A stretch of DNA of 64,000 nt from Streptomyces brevispora. Its GTDB lineage: Bacteria > Actinomycetota > Actinomycetes > Streptomycetales > Streptomycetaceae. Both the position numbers and the translations under genes were made by a program. The notes below the pieces were generated by a model. The model was not told the origin of the DNA. It ran no database searches and saw only the letters and a program-made list of their open reading frames with translations. The first letter of the stretch is position 1. Every line of letters begins with the position of its first letter. Below, piece after piece: positions 16,799 to 27,322 of this stretch. The DNA lies in assembly GCF_007829885.1 (NCBI RefSeq), contig NZ_VIWW01000001.1:1426001-1490000 (forward strand), given 5' to 3'.

Positions 16799-18742
16799 TC
16801 ACTCTCCTGCTTCGTGGTGGGGTATGTCTTCCAACGGGGTGGCCGGATCGAGCGACGACATGTCTCCGAGCGGCAGGCCGAGGTGGCGTGCACGGATCGC
16901 GCGGCGCATGATCTTGCCGTTCTTGGTCTTGGGAAGGGTCGGCACGACGACGACGGCGGGTGCGAACGACCGGCCGACGTGGTGGACTGCGGTGGCGACG
17001 AGGTCGTCGTGGTCGGTGCAGTCGCCGACGACCACGAAGGCGACGACGCGCTGCCCGCGGTCGGGGTCGGGGACGCCGACCACAGCCACTTCGGCGATGC
17101 GTGGGTCCTTGAGCAGGGCCGCTTCCAGTTCGGCGGGGCCGACCCGGCGCCCCGACACCTTGATCGTGTCGTCGGAGCGTCCGTGGACCCGCCATGTCCC
17201 GTCGGCGTCCACGCCGGCCAGATCGCCGTGGTGCCACACCTTCGGCCACCGCTTCCAGTACGTCTCCAGGTAGCGGGGGCGGTCCCGCCAGAAGGCGTGG
17301 GTCATACCGGGCCAGGTGTTCCGGACGACCAGTTCGCCCACCTCGCCGATGACTTGCTCGCCGACGTCGTCGAGGACGGCGACGTCCATGCCGGGCAGCG
17401 GACCATTGAAGGCTGCCGCCTCGCTGGCCAGGAAGGGATAGGTGACCAGGATGCCGCCGCCGGTCTCGGTGCCGCCGCTGTAGTTGACGATGGGGCGGGT
17501 GCCTCCACCGACGGTCTCGAAGAGCCAGCGCCAGGTCGGCTCGTCCCAGGCTTCACCCGTGGAGGCGAAGGAACGTACGGTGGGCAGGTTCGCGGCGTCT
17601 CCGCCGCCGGCGTTCTTCACCGCGCGGGCCGCCGTGGGCGCGATGCCCTGGAAGGTGACGTTGTTGCGCCGGGCGATGTCCCACAGCCGGTCGGGGCCGG
17701 GATGGGTCGGCACCCCTTCGGTGAACACCACCGTGGCCCCCAACTGCAGCCCACCCATGATCAGCAGCGGACCCAGCATCCAGCCCATGTCCGCGATCCA
17801 GGCGATCACGTCGTCCTCATGGATGTCGAAGCCGTACGCGAAGTCGACCGCCGCCTTGACGGCGAAGCCGGCGTGCGAGTGAACGATGCCCTTGGGTGCG
17901 CCAGTCGTCCCGGAGGTGTAGATGATCGTCAGCGGATCCTGGGCCTCGGCTTCCACGGTTTCGACCAGCGCCGGGTTCGCCGGAAGGTCGTCCCAGTAGA
18001 TGTCGCGGCCCGCCTGCATGTCGGTGCCGTCGCCGAGGTGCTGCACCACGACGACGCTGCGCACCGACGGCGCGTTCTTCAGCGCCTCGTCGGCGGTGGC
18101 CTTGAGGCCGACTCCCTTTCCGCGGCGGGTGGTGCCGTCGGCGGTCACCAGCGCCACCGCCTCGGAGTCGCGCAGCCGCATGGCCAGCGCTTCCGCGCCG
18201 AAGCCGGTGAAGGCCGGCACCGAGATGGCGCCGATCGCCGCGCAGGCCAGGAAGGCCACGACGGCCTCCGGCACCACCGGCAGGAACAGCACGACCCGGT
18301 CGCCGCGCATGACGCCCAGGCCCGCGAGGTTGGCCGCGAACCGACGTACCTCACGGTCGAGTTCGGCGTATGTCAGCGCGCGGCGCTGGCCCGCGTCGCC
18401 CTCGTAGACGACGGCCGTGGCCGTCGCCCGGTCGCTCGATGCGTGCCGGTGGGAGCACAGGTCGGCCGCGTTCAGCCGGCCCCCGGTGAACCAGCGCGGG
18501 AACTCGTGTCCCTCGGAGTCGTCCCGGACTGTCTTGAACGGGGTAGTGAAGGCGACGTCGAGGTCGTCGACCACGGCCCGCCAGAACCACTCCGGGTCCC
18601 GGAGCGACCGGTTGTGCAACTCCTCCAGGTCAGAGATGCCCCAGCGATCCAGCGCCCGCAGCAGTCGGCTGCGGCCGCGCTCCGCGTCGCCGGGAACCCA
18701 GGCGGGCTCCCGCGGCGCGGCGAACCGTCGCGGCTGTGTCAT
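16799..18742 (-). CDS. AMP-forming acyl-CoA synthetase (acetyl/acetoacetyl-CoA synthetase-like)
   Basis: 647 residues of the ANL superfamily. The ATP-binding P-loop IIYTSGTTGAPKGIVHSH is near residue 270, the adenylate motif YSGGTETGGG near 425, DLAGVDADGTWRVHGRSDDT near 520, and the acylation-site Lys in KTKNGKIMRR near the C-terminus. The N-terminal ACAS_N-like extension indicates the acetate/propionate/acetoacetate branch rather than fatty acids. It would activate a free acid with ATP and CoA. It is third in the operon, 28 bp after the MaoC gene. Confidence 0.9.
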   Translation of the reverse strand: MTQPRRFAAPREPAWVPGDAERGRSRLLRALDRWGISDLEELHNRSLRDPEWFWRAVVDDLDVAFTTPFKTVRDDSEGHEFPRWFTGGRLNAADLCSHRHASSDRATATAVVYEGDAGQRRALTYAELDREVRRFAANLAGLGVMRGDRVVLFLPVVPEAVVAFLACAAIGAISVPAFTGFGAEALAMRLRDSEAVALVTADGTTRRGKGVGLKATADEALKNAPSVRSVVVVQHLGDGTDMQAGRDIYWDDLPANPALVETVEAEAQDPLTIIYTSGTTGAPKGIVHSHAGFAVKAAVDFAYGFDIHEDDVIAWIADMGWMLGPLLIMGGLQLGATVVFTEGVPTHPGPDRLWDIARRNNVTFQGIAPTAARAVKNAGGGDAANLPTVRSFASTGEAWDEPTWRWLFETVGGGTRPIVNYSGGTETGGGILVTYPFLASEAAAFNGPLPGMDVAVLDDVGEQVIGEVGELVVRNTWPGMTHAFWRDRPRYLETYWKRWPKVWHHGDLAGVDADGTWRVHGRSDDTIKVSGRRVGPAELEAALLKDPRIAEVAVVGVPDPDRGQRVVAFVVVGDCTDHDDLVATAVHHVGRSFAPAVVVVPTLPKTKNGKIMRRAIRARHLGLPLGDMSSLDPATPLEDIPHHEAGE

Positions 18743-18770
18743 CAGTTCTTCTCCCCTGTCGGCAGGTTGC

Positions 18771-19238
18771 TCAGGCGGCGGTCTCAGCGGTGTCCCGCTT
18801 GAACATCAGGCCGGCGCGGGCGCAGTCGCACACGATCTCGTCGCGCTGGTTGATGCCGTAGTGGCGGAACTGGACGATCCCGGAGTCCTTGCGGCTGCGG
18901 GACTCGCGCTTGCTCACGATCTCGGTGCGCACCCGGACGGTGTCGCCGTGGAACAGCGGCTTGGGAAAGGTGATCTCGCTGAAGCCGAGGTTGCCCAACG
19001 TGGTGCCCTGGGTGGTGTCCTGCATGGAGATGCCGGTGACCAGACCGAGGGTGTAGAGGCTGTTGACGATGCGCTCGCCGTAGATGCTGTCCTTGGCGTA
19101 CTCCGCGTCCAGGTGGAGCGGCGCCAGGTTGAGCGTCAGGGCGCAGAAGGTGATGTTGTCGCTCTCGGAGACGGTGCGACGGGTCTGGTGCTCGATCACC
19201 ATGCCGGGTTCGAACTCTTCGAAGTACAGGCCGGACAT
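18771..19238 (-). CDS. MaoC-family (R)-specific enoyl-CoA hydratase
   Basis: 155 residues, a single hot-dog domain. The hydratase signature is at residues 35-55 (LTLNLAPLHLDAEYAKDSIY, with the His/Asp dyad region) and the SLYTLGLVTG helix follows. MaoC proteins of this size that sit next to CitE-like lyases hydrate unsaturated dicarboxyl-CoA esters such as mesaconyl- or itaconyl-CoA; that specificity is by context only. It follows the lyase gene by 29 bp. Confidence 0.85.
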   Translation of the reverse strand: MSGLYFEEFEPGMVIEHQTRRTVSESDNITFCALTLNLAPLHLDAEYAKDSIYGERIVNSLYTLGLVTGISMQDTTQGTTLGNLGFSEITFPKPLFHGDTVRVRTEIVSKRESRSRKDSGIVQFRHYGINQRDEIVCDCARAGLMFKRDTAETAA

Positions 19239-19267
19239 CTTCGGTCCTCTTTCTTCTGTGGGGGGCT

Positions 19268-20176
19268 TCAGCTGGCTGCGGCGTCGGTGCGCTCAGCGAG
19301 GAGGCGGCTGTAGGCGAGCACCTCGCGCGCGGTCTTGATGTGGGCGTAGTCGACGTGCATGCCCTCGTAGAGCACGGCTGCGGCGCCGGCGGCTTCTGCC
19401 TTCTCGAAGGCGGTGATCATGCCCTCGTAGAACTCGACCTCGAACGTGGAGGGGCTGAAGACCTCGTTGGCCACCGCGATGTGCGAGGGGTGGATGAGGA
19501 CCTGGCCGCGGAAGCCCAGTTCACGGTTCTGCTCGGAGAAGCGGCGGGCCCCGTCCGGGTCCGAGAGGTCCTGCCACACGCCGACGAGCGGGAATTCCAG
19601 GCCGGCGGCGCGGGCCGCCAGGACGGCGCGGCTGCGCAGGTACAGCGTTTCCAGGCCCTCGGGGGTGAACTGGAAGCCGATGGAACGGGACACATCCGCG
19701 TCCCGGGCGGTGCCGGCGAACAGGGTCGCCACCCGCGGGGAAGCCGTGGCCATCGCCTCGCAGTTCGCGTACGCCTCGGCGGTCTCGAGGTTGCAGATGA
19801 ACTCCACCGAGCCGGGCTCGACGCCGTTCTTCAGCTCGAAGTGGGTCACCAGGGCGTCGAACCGGACGATGTCCTCGGCCCCGTAGGTCTTGGGCAGGCT
19901 CAGCCCGCGCAGGCCGGGCACGACCACCGCAGCGATGTCGTCGCCGGCGATGCCGGTGTCCAGGGCGTTGACCCGTACGTACACGCCGGCCAGGGAGCCG
20001 GCCTCGTGCAGGCGGGCGATCGAGCGGGCGACTTCGGTCCGGGCCTCGTCCTTGAGGTCGGCCGGGACCGAGTCCTCCAGGTCCAGGATCACCCCGTCAG
20101 CACCGGCGGCCAGGGCCTTCTCCACCCAGGTGCCGCGGTGGCCGGGCACGAAGAGAACGGAGCGCATCGGCTTCAT
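19268..20176 (-). CDS. CitE/HpcH-type CoA-ester lyase, copy 1
   Basis: 302 residues of the TIM-barrel HpcH/HpaI-CitE family (SVLFVPGHRGTWVEKALAAG, DGVILDLEDSVPADLKDEAR, EFICNLETAEAYANCEAMAT, QVLIHPSHIAVANEVFSP). The metal-binding Asp in LDLED and Glu in NLETAEA are present. Relatives cleave citramalyl-CoA, malyl-CoA or similar 3-hydroxyacyl-CoA esters. ATG 20176 has a perfect AAGGAGG five bases upstream; longer open-frame starts cross the promoter. It is the first gene of the nine-gene operon. Two AT-rich motifs lie just upstream at 20204-20256. Confidence 0.88.
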   Translation of the reverse strand: MKPMRSVLFVPGHRGTWVEKALAAGADGVILDLEDSVPADLKDEARTEVARSIARLHEAGSLAGVYVRVNALDTGIAGDDIAAVVVPGLRGLSLPKTYGAEDIVRFDALVTHFELKNGVEPGSVEFICNLETAEAYANCEAMATASPRVATLFAGTARDADVSRSIGFQFTPEGLETLYLRSRAVLAARAAGLEFPLVGVWQDLSDPDGARRFSEQNRELGFRGQVLIHPSHIAVANEVFSPSTFEVEFYEGMITAFEKAEAAGAAAVLYEGMHVDYAHIKTAREVLAYSRLLAERTDAAAS

Positions 20177-20203
20177 CAGAACCTCCTTGTCATGGCATTC
20201 AGC

Positions 20204-20256
20204 GTACATCATATATTTTCCGTGCCAAGACTTTTGAATATCGTATATCTTCAATC
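20204..20256. promoter_or_regulatory. Two AT-rich candidate operators, sites B1 and B2
   Basis: Site B1 (20204-20221) reads gtacatcatatattttcc and site B2 (20236-20256) contains gaatatcgtatatcttcaat. Both resemble the motif repeated at other cluster promoters. They lie 28-80 bp upstream of the CitE-like start. B2 overlaps the end of the MFS gene transcribed toward this point, so the motif pair must serve the CitE operon. Confidence 0.55.
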
Positions 20257-21507
20257 GTGACGTGGATCACTCTGCCGGGCGGGCTCGTCAGGCTTCTGCA
20301 CCGGTGAGCCCTCGCCTCGCTCCGCATCCGGCACGGCCTGAGACCGGCGGACGACGCCCCACACCGCCACGGCCGCGAACGCCATGACGACGGAGGAACC
20401 CAACCAGGCCCAGGTGAAGGAGACATGCGTGACCGCCAGGCCGAAGACGGCAGGGCCCAGCAGACCGCCCAGGAAGGTGCCGGACTGTAGACGGGTCGTC
20501 GTCCGCACGAGGTGGTACGGATACATCTGGATCGCGGCATGGTGCAGTAGCCCAGGCCACGCCCAGCCCAGACCGAACGTCACCACCGCGGCCGCGCCGA
20601 CCACGACCGCGCCCTCCCCCAGCGCCAAGCCGAGCATCCCGAAACTGCCGGCCATCAGGCTGAGGACCACACCGGTCAGATGCAGCTGCGGACGCGGCAA
20701 CCGGTCGGAGACCACTCCGACGACGATGCGCGCCCCCATGCCCAGCCAGGACCCCACCGCCAGAAAGATGGCCGCGGCGCCCGGCGTCGTTCCACCGTGC
20801 ACCATGCCCTCGACCAGGAACGGCGGGAGCACCGCCCCACCCGAGGCCGCCAACAGACCCGCAGTCGCCAGCAGTCCCAGACCCCGAGCCTCCCCGGGGC
20901 CGTCCCAGGGCGCAGAGGACTGCGGCGCTTCGGGCGAGGACCGGGCACTGGGCCCGATCCAGCCCATCGCCGCAATCGTGAGCAGGCACAGAACGGCGTA
21001 TCCTGCGTACACCGCCCGCCAGTCGTGCCCGTGGCCGACCACGAAGTAGGCCGCCAGCGCGGCCAGCGACGCACCTCCCGGTACGGCCGACATCCGCACT
21101 CCGAAGGCGAGGCCACGTCGGTGCGAGGGAACCACCCTGGCGATGAGTAGGTTGACGGCCGGCGTGGACAGGCCGTTGGCGGCCCCGCATATCCCGGCTG
21201 CCGCGAAGAGCTGCCATCGGCCGCTCCACAGGGCGACGGTGACGGTGACCGCGGCACACAGGGCGAGGCCGAGGCGGATCAGCGTGAGCTGACTCCATCT
21301 GGCCATCAGCCGCCCGGCGAACTGGGCGACCACTGCCGAGGCGAGGTAGAAGCCGGCGAAGCTGAAGCCCACGTCGCTGGCGCTGAACGCGAAGTCCTCG
21401 CGGATCGCGAACACCAGGGCGCCGGGCAGCGGGCCGACCATGGCGATGACGGCGCTCGCCAGTCCGGGAAGGACGACGAGCGCCGTCGTTCGCGGTGCGG
21501 CTGCCAT
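20251..21507 (-). CDS. MFS transporter
   Basis: 418 residues with about 12 hydrophobic segments and the usual inter-helix motifs (ARWSQLTLIRLGLALCAAV between helices 2 and 3, ARVVPSHRRGLAFGVRMSAV between 4 and 5). The longer upstream reading frame is out of register with the permease gene, so ATG 21507, 2 bp after the permease stop, is the start. Being last in an ABC-transporter operon, it may export a product or import a related acid. Substrate unknown. Confidence 0.82.
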   Translation of the reverse strand: MAAAPRTTALVVLPGLASAVIAMVGPLPGALVFAIREDFAFSASDVGFSFAGFYLASAVVAQFAGRLMARWSQLTLIRLGLALCAAVTVTVALWSGRWQLFAAAGICGAANGLSTPAVNLLIARVVPSHRRGLAFGVRMSAVPGGASLAALAAYFVVGHGHDWRAVYAGYAVLCLLTIAAMGWIGPSARSSPEAPQSSAPWDGPGEARGLGLLATAGLLAASGGAVLPPFLVEGMVHGGTTPGAAAIFLAVGSWLGMGARIVVGVVSDRLPRPQLHLTGVVLSLMAGSFGMLGLALGEGAVVVGAAAVVTFGLGWAWPGLLHHAAIQMYPYHLVRTTTRLQSGTFLGGLLGPAVFGLAVTHVSFTWAWLGSSVVMAFAAVAVWGVVRRSQAVPDAERGEGSPVQKPDEPARQSDPRHD

Positions 21508-21509
21508 CC

Positions 21510-23244
21510 TCAGAGCCGCTCTAGCGCCCGGCGGCCGCCGAACGCCATCGCCAGCGCGACGCCGAGACCCGTCACCACGGTCATCAGCAGGGCGATCACC
21601 GCGACCTGGGCGTAGGTGCCGCCGCCATACTCGTCGAACAGGACGACGGACAAGACCTTGGTCGTCGGCCCGCGCAGCAGCAGCGAGACGCCGAACTCGT
21701 GGGTGAGCAGCACGAAGACGATCGCCGCCGAGGAGGCGATGCCCGCCCGGGCCAGCGGCAGCAGCACCTGAAAGAAGGTACGCAGCGGATGCGCCCCGCT
21801 GACCTGCGATGCCTCCAGCGTCGGGCGGCCCAGCGACATGATCGTGGCCAGCTGGTAGCGGACGGAGTACGGCAGCATGATCGTCACATACGCGATGATC
21901 ATGCTTGTCTGGCTGCCATAGAGGCCGATGCCCGGGTGGGAGAACGCAAAAAGGAAACCGAAGCCGAGCAGCGCGGCCGGAACGGTCAGCGGCATGTTCG
22001 CCATCAGGTCGAGGACCGCCGGCACCGGGCGCCACATGCGGTCCCGATTGTAGATGGCCAGAGAGATCAGCATGCCGAGCGGGATGACTATCGCCACGCC
22101 GGTCAGGGACACAGTGAGCGTCGTGGTTACGGCCTGCAGGATCTGCGGGTCGTTCAGCACGGCCGAGAAGTGCTCGGTCGTCATGGCGCCGAAGGAGGGC
22201 GTGCCGCTCCAGTACGGCGACAGACCGACGAAGGCGATGGCCAGCAGCGGCAGAAACGCCGCGATCGTCGTGTACGCCAGCACGATGCACGCCGACACCG
22301 CGCTGCCCGTACGGGTCAGCTGCCGGTTGTCGAGGGAGGAGGCACCCTGCCCCACGAAGCGGTTCTGGTTCGCCAGCGAACGGGTCTGGAAGATCACCAG
22401 GAAGATGGCCAGCAGGAGCAGCGGCGTGCCGAGTGCGGAGGCGAGCTGGTAGTCGACCGGGTACTCCGCGCTCAGCGTGTACATCTTGGTCGTCACGACG
22501 TCCAAGCCCTCGCGGCGGCCGAGCAGGAGCGGGCCGGTGAACTGGCCCAGCGCCAGGAGGAAGACCACCACGGAGGAGTAGACCAGGGTGGGGCGCAGCA
22601 GCGGCAGGGTGATCGTGAACAGTGCCCGGACGGGGCCCGCTCCGTTCACCCGGGCGGCGAGCGCGTAGTCGGAGCCGAGGTTGCGCAGGCCGGTGTAGAC
22701 GAACAGGTAGACGAACGCGGCCAGGTGGGTGCCCGTGTACACGACGATCCACTCAAACGTGTACACGTTGATCGGCCCTGAGGCCCCGTCGAAGAACGGC
22801 GTGGCGCGCAGCAGGGTGTTGGCGTAACCGTTCTCCGGTGAGAAGAGGAACACAAAGCCGACGACGTGTGCGACGGACGGCACCACCATCGGCAGCACGG
22901 GCAGGAACTCGAGCTTCTTCCGCAGCCGCGGCCGCATCGAGTAGGACGCGAGGGCCAGCACCGTCCCGAGCACCATGCCCACGACCAGCGCACCGATCCC
23001 GAGGGTCAGCGTGTTGACCGCGACGTTCTGCAGGTCGGACATGCCGACCAGGCGGCGCATGCCGTCGGCGCCGTCGCTCCATGCCTGCCATTGCAGGGGG
23101 ATCACCGGCACCAGGACCAGGGCGGTGGTGACGACCGTCAGGAGGACCCACGGCCAGTGCGGGCGGGCGGCCCGGCCCACCCGGATTATCGCGGTGCTGC
23201 GGTCCGGGTGGTCGGCCGCCTCCGGCGCCGGACGTGTCTGCAGG

Positions 23245-23255
<11 letters not shown>
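21510..23255 (-). CDS. ABC importer permease, two fused permease domains
   Basis: 581 residues with about 12 membrane segments. Two permease domains are present, each with the EAA-type loop that contacts the ATPase: AARVNGAGPVRALFTITLPL near residue 220 and EASQVSGAHPLRTFFQVLLP near residue 480. This fused architecture is typical of FbpB/SfuB-like importers (iron, phosphonate and other anions). ATG 23255 overlaps the ATPase gene by 11 bp. It works with the ATPase at 23245 and the binding protein at 26014. Confidence 0.88.
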
Positions 23256-24432
<1,177 letters not shown>

Positions 24433-24492
24433 GGCGGTGTCCTCCTGGGGTGCGGTCGGGCTTGCGGGGTGGCTCCGAAGCGCCGGAGCCTG

Positions 24493-24512
24493 TGCATGAT
24501 GTATTTGATGTG
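24493..24512. promoter_or_regulatory. AT-rich candidate operator, site C
   Basis: gcatgatgtatttgatgtgc lies between the MmgE/PrpD gene and the ABC ATPase gene, 60 bp upstream of the latter. It contains overlapping GATGTAT and GATGTG half-sites like the cluster motif. It suggests a separate promoter for the ATPase-permease-MFS genes. It is the weakest match in the set. Confidence 0.35.
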
Positions 24513-24544
24513 CTGGGACGGTGCTGCAAAGAAGCGGTGGCGGT

Positions 24545-25972
24545 TCAGTCCGGTCGGCCGGCGGCCTGGCGCAGCAGCGGCCGGACGTCTTCGGCCTTGT
24601 CGAGCCCGAGGACGCCCTCGATCAGGGCCTCGGTGTCCGCGTCGGTGAGCACGCCGTCGGCGTTGGCCCGGAACTTGGCAGCCAGCTCGTCCGTCGTCAT
24701 CGTGGTGTCCGGGTCGGGCGAGGGACTGCCCTTGGGAAAGCTGCGCTCGGCGGCGTAGGTCGTACCGCGGGCGTCGACCTCGATGCGGGTGGGCCGGGCC
24801 GACGGGTGCTGCGCGAGCTGCGCCGTGTACTCGGGGTGGACCTCGAAGGTGACCTTGTTCATCAGGCCGAGTACCGAGTCGCCGAAGACGAACTCCGGGG
24901 CCTGCCAGGCCCGGCTGGGCGGCAGGTCATGGGCGCCGGCGGCGAGCCCGTGCGCAATGCTGAACTGCGCGTCCTGCACGTGCTCGATGCGGTTGTTCAG
25001 CCAGACCGGCTCCTTGATCCACCCCTCGCCCCACAGCCGGATCGCATCGATCTCCGCGGGGGCGATGCCGTGCTCGCGCACGAGCCCGATCAGGGCATCG
25101 AGCGGCGCGTGCAGCACCCGGCAGTGGGGGTAGGGCTTGTACGTCGCCTCCGTCGGGAAGCGCCATTCGGTGCCCAGCCCGTCGGTGAGATGGGACGGCT
25201 CCCAGCGCGCGGTGGCGATGAAGCGCCGGTAGCCGAACTCGGCGTCGTCCAGGATCTGCCGGTCGCCCCGGTGCCCGAGCTCCGCCATCAGCGCCGCGCT
25301 GATGGCGGCCTGCACCAGTGGTCCGGCCGGGGTGTACTTGACGGTCGAGCTCGGGGCGTGACGTATCCAGGCACCGTGGGAGTTAACCGGTGAGAGGGCC
25401 CCGGCGATGCCGAGCGCGTGGGCGATGGTCTCCGCGGGGTTGCCACGGACCATACCCACCGCGGCGGCGGCGCCGAACACCGAGCAGGCGTAGCCGACGA
25501 CGGGGGCGAGTTTCGTCTCGCCGTCCGTCATGTCGCGGACGTAGTCCATGGCCTTGCCGAAGCGGTAGGTCATCTCGTGGGCGACCGCGACCGCTTCGAT
25601 CAGCTTCCTGCCGGTGACGGCGCCGCTCTCGGCGAACGCCAGGGTCCCGGGAAGGACGTACGGCGAGACATGGCCCGGGGGCAGCACGGCGTCGAAGTCG
25701 AGCGCACTGACGAGCTCGGCGTTCGCGAAGGCCGCGCCCACGGGAGACGAGCGGCGGGGTGTGCCGAACACCGTGGCCTCGCCCGCCGAACCGCCCAGCA
25801 GCACGCCGTAGTCGATGCCGATCCGGCCCTTGGGTTCGGTGACACCACCCAGTGCGCAGCCGAGAGTGTCCAGGACCAGCCGCTTGGCCTCGTCCACGAC
25901 CTCGTGCGGCATGGCGCCCATGTCGGCGGTGGCGGCGAACTCGCCGAGTACCTCGGTGAGAGTCTCGTTCAT
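24545..25972 (-). CDS. MmgE/PrpD family protein, copy 1
   Basis: 475 residues of the MmgE/PrpD fold, which includes 2-methylcitrate dehydratase and cis-aconitate decarboxylase. Recognisable blocks are LDTLGCALGGV (residues 35-45), ANAELVSALDFDAVLPPGHV (about 88), a helical KLIEAVAVAHEMTYRFG segment, and SYKPYPHC-like YKPYPHCRVLHAPLDALIGL near 305. It is closely similar to the protein at 37782. Family members act on tricarboxylates or branched dicarboxylates, but the active residues vary and the reaction cannot be named. It follows the binding-protein gene by 41 bp. Confidence 0.85.
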   Translation of the reverse strand: MNETLTEVLGEFAATADMGAMPHEVVDEAKRLVLDTLGCALGGVTEPKGRIGIDYGVLLGGSAGEATVFGTPRRSSPVGAAFANAELVSALDFDAVLPPGHVSPYVLPGTLAFAESGAVTGRKLIEAVAVAHEMTYRFGKAMDYVRDMTDGETKLAPVVGYACSVFGAAAAVGMVRGNPAETIAHALGIAGALSPVNSHGAWIRHAPSSTVKYTPAGPLVQAAISAALMAELGHRGDRQILDDAEFGYRRFIATARWEPSHLTDGLGTEWRFPTEATYKPYPHCRVLHAPLDALIGLVREHGIAPAEIDAIRLWGEGWIKEPVWLNNRIEHVQDAQFSIAHGLAAGAHDLPPSRAWQAPEFVFGDSVLGLMNKVTFEVHPEYTAQLAQHPSARPTRIEVDARGTTYAAERSFPKGSPSPDPDTTMTTDELAAKFRANADGVLTDADTEALIEGVLGLDKAEDVRPLLRQAAGRPD

Positions 25973-26013
25973 GTCTCTTACGTCCTTGCTGGAGTGCCCT
26001 CCGGGCCACGCGG

Positions 26014-27045
26014 TCAGTGGAACCACTTCTTGAACTTCCTGTTGGACTCCTCGATGCGCTCCGGGGTGTACGAGGAGGAGTCGAGCATCGCCGCGTCCTC
26101 GGCCGGCTCGATGGTGCCCTCGACGCCGTCGCGCCCGGCGGCGCCGAAGCCGTCGCCGTTGATCGCGGCCTGGCCCTTCTCGGACATCATGAAGTCGAGG
26201 AAGACGCGTGCGGAGTTGGGCCGCTGCGTCTTGTTGAGGGCCGCCGCCCCCCACTCGATCCAGTAGCTGGGATCGGGGACGGTCGCCTCGATCGGCGCGC
26301 CCTGGGCCTGCAGCTCCTTCACCGTGGAGGGGATGGAGGCGTTGGTCACGCCGATCTCTCCCGAGGCGACGGCCTGCGTCATCGTGACGACCGAGGGGTA
26401 GAACTTGGGGCTGAGCTTGCCGCTCTTGACCAGATGTTCCTCGCCCAGCTCCTTCTCCTGGAAGTCCAGGTAGCCGGCGAGCGACGTGGTGACGTCGGTG
26501 CGCAGGCCGAGCTTGCCCTTGACCGAGGGATCGACGGTGTCTTCCCACTTCTTGAAGCCCTTGGGGAAAATCTTCTTGTTCCACACGAACATCGAGTAGG
26601 GGTAGGCGGAGGGAATGATCACCTTGCTCTTCACCGCCCAGGCGTCGTCGTTCCAGCCCTTGAGCGACGGACCGTCGGCCTCGAGGAAGGCGCCCTTCTG
26701 GTTGGAGAACCAGGCCGGGTCGCTGTAGAGGAAGACGTCGGCGCCCTCCGACTTCGACTTGATCTCCGACTCGACCCGCGCCGGCAGCTCACCCGCACCG
26801 CGGGTGAGGTTGACGGTGATCTCCGGGTACTCCTTCTCGAAGGCGTCGACGAGGCGCTTGTTCTGCGCGCCGGGCATCACCGAGTAGAAGCTGACGGCGC
26901 CCTCCTCCTCGGCGGCCGCGACCACGTCCTTCCACGGACCCTTGACCGCCGTGCCCTGGGCACCGCCGCCGCACGCCGTCAGCCCACTGGCACTCAGCAG
27001 AACGGCCAGCGCTGCGGCTGTACGCCGCACTGAAGTGTGCTTCAT
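26014..27045 (-). CDS. ABC importer substrate-binding lipoprotein
   Basis: 343 residues. A lipoprotein signal peptide (basic KHTSVRR, hydrophobic stretch, lipobox LTAC with Cys about residue 25) precedes a family 1/FbpA-like two-lobe binding fold (AVSFYSVMPGAQNKRLVDAF, ADVFLYSDPAWFSNQ, YPYSMFVWNKKIF, SYWIEWGAAALNKTQRPNSA). ATG 27045 has GGAGG four bases upstream. It is exported and anchored at the membrane face to feed the permease/ATPase at 21510-24432. Similar proteins bind iron or small anions, so a carboxylate ligand is an inference from context. Confidence 0.88.
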   Translation of the reverse strand: MKHTSVRRTAAALAVLLSASGLTACGGGAQGTAVKGPWKDVVAAAEEEGAVSFYSVMPGAQNKRLVDAFEKEYPEITVNLTRGAGELPARVESEIKSKSEGADVFLYSDPAWFSNQKGAFLEADGPSLKGWNDDAWAVKSKVIIPSAYPYSMFVWNKKIFPKGFKKWEDTVDPSVKGKLGLRTDVTTSLAGYLDFQEKELGEEHLVKSGKLSPKFYPSVVTMTQAVASGEIGVTNASIPSTVKELQAQGAPIEATVPDPSYWIEWGAAALNKTQRPNSARVFLDFMMSEKGQAAINGDGFGAAGRDGVEGTIEPAEDAAMLDSSSYTPERIEESNRKFKKWFH

Positions 27046-27091
27046 GTTTCCTCCATGGTGTCTGCGGCGGTAACGATCGCCATTCCGTGCA

Positions 27092-27112
27092 ACATACTTC
27101 ATATATAATGTG
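27092..27112. promoter_or_regulatory. AT-rich candidate operator, site D
   Basis: acatacttcatatataatg lies about 50 bp before the binding-protein start. The reverse strand reads CATTATATATGAAGTATGT, one of the best matches to the shared motif. Confidence 0.55.
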
Positions 27113-27273
27113 CGTCAAGGCTTCAGGTTGACCCGGAAGACAATCCGCGGGAAATTCAGTGCAGCAGAATTGCTGTAACGCCCCTGAATATCGGGCAGTT
27201 GCTGAAGCATTCAGGAGAACTGCTCGCAGCAAAGGTCGTGAACGCGAATACACGGCGCCTGTACGCGCTCCCG

Positions 27274-27301
27274 GTGCGGCCCTTTCACCCGAGGGCCGCA
27301 C
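27274..27301. terminator. Hairpin terminator after the second CoA-transferase gene
   Basis: gtgcggccct (27274-27283) and agggccgcac (27292-27301) form a perfect 10-bp stem with an 8-base loop, starting about 20 bp beyond the stop of the minus-strand CoA-transferase gene. There is no long T-run, as is usual in Streptomyces. Confidence 0.55.
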
Positions 27302-27322
27302 CCATTCAGGACAACCCGCCCG

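Noticed and set aside
20251..22752. An 833-codon MFS fusion protein
   Set aside because: The N-terminal part is antisense-frame shadow of the permease; the MFS protein starts at 21507 right after the permease stop.
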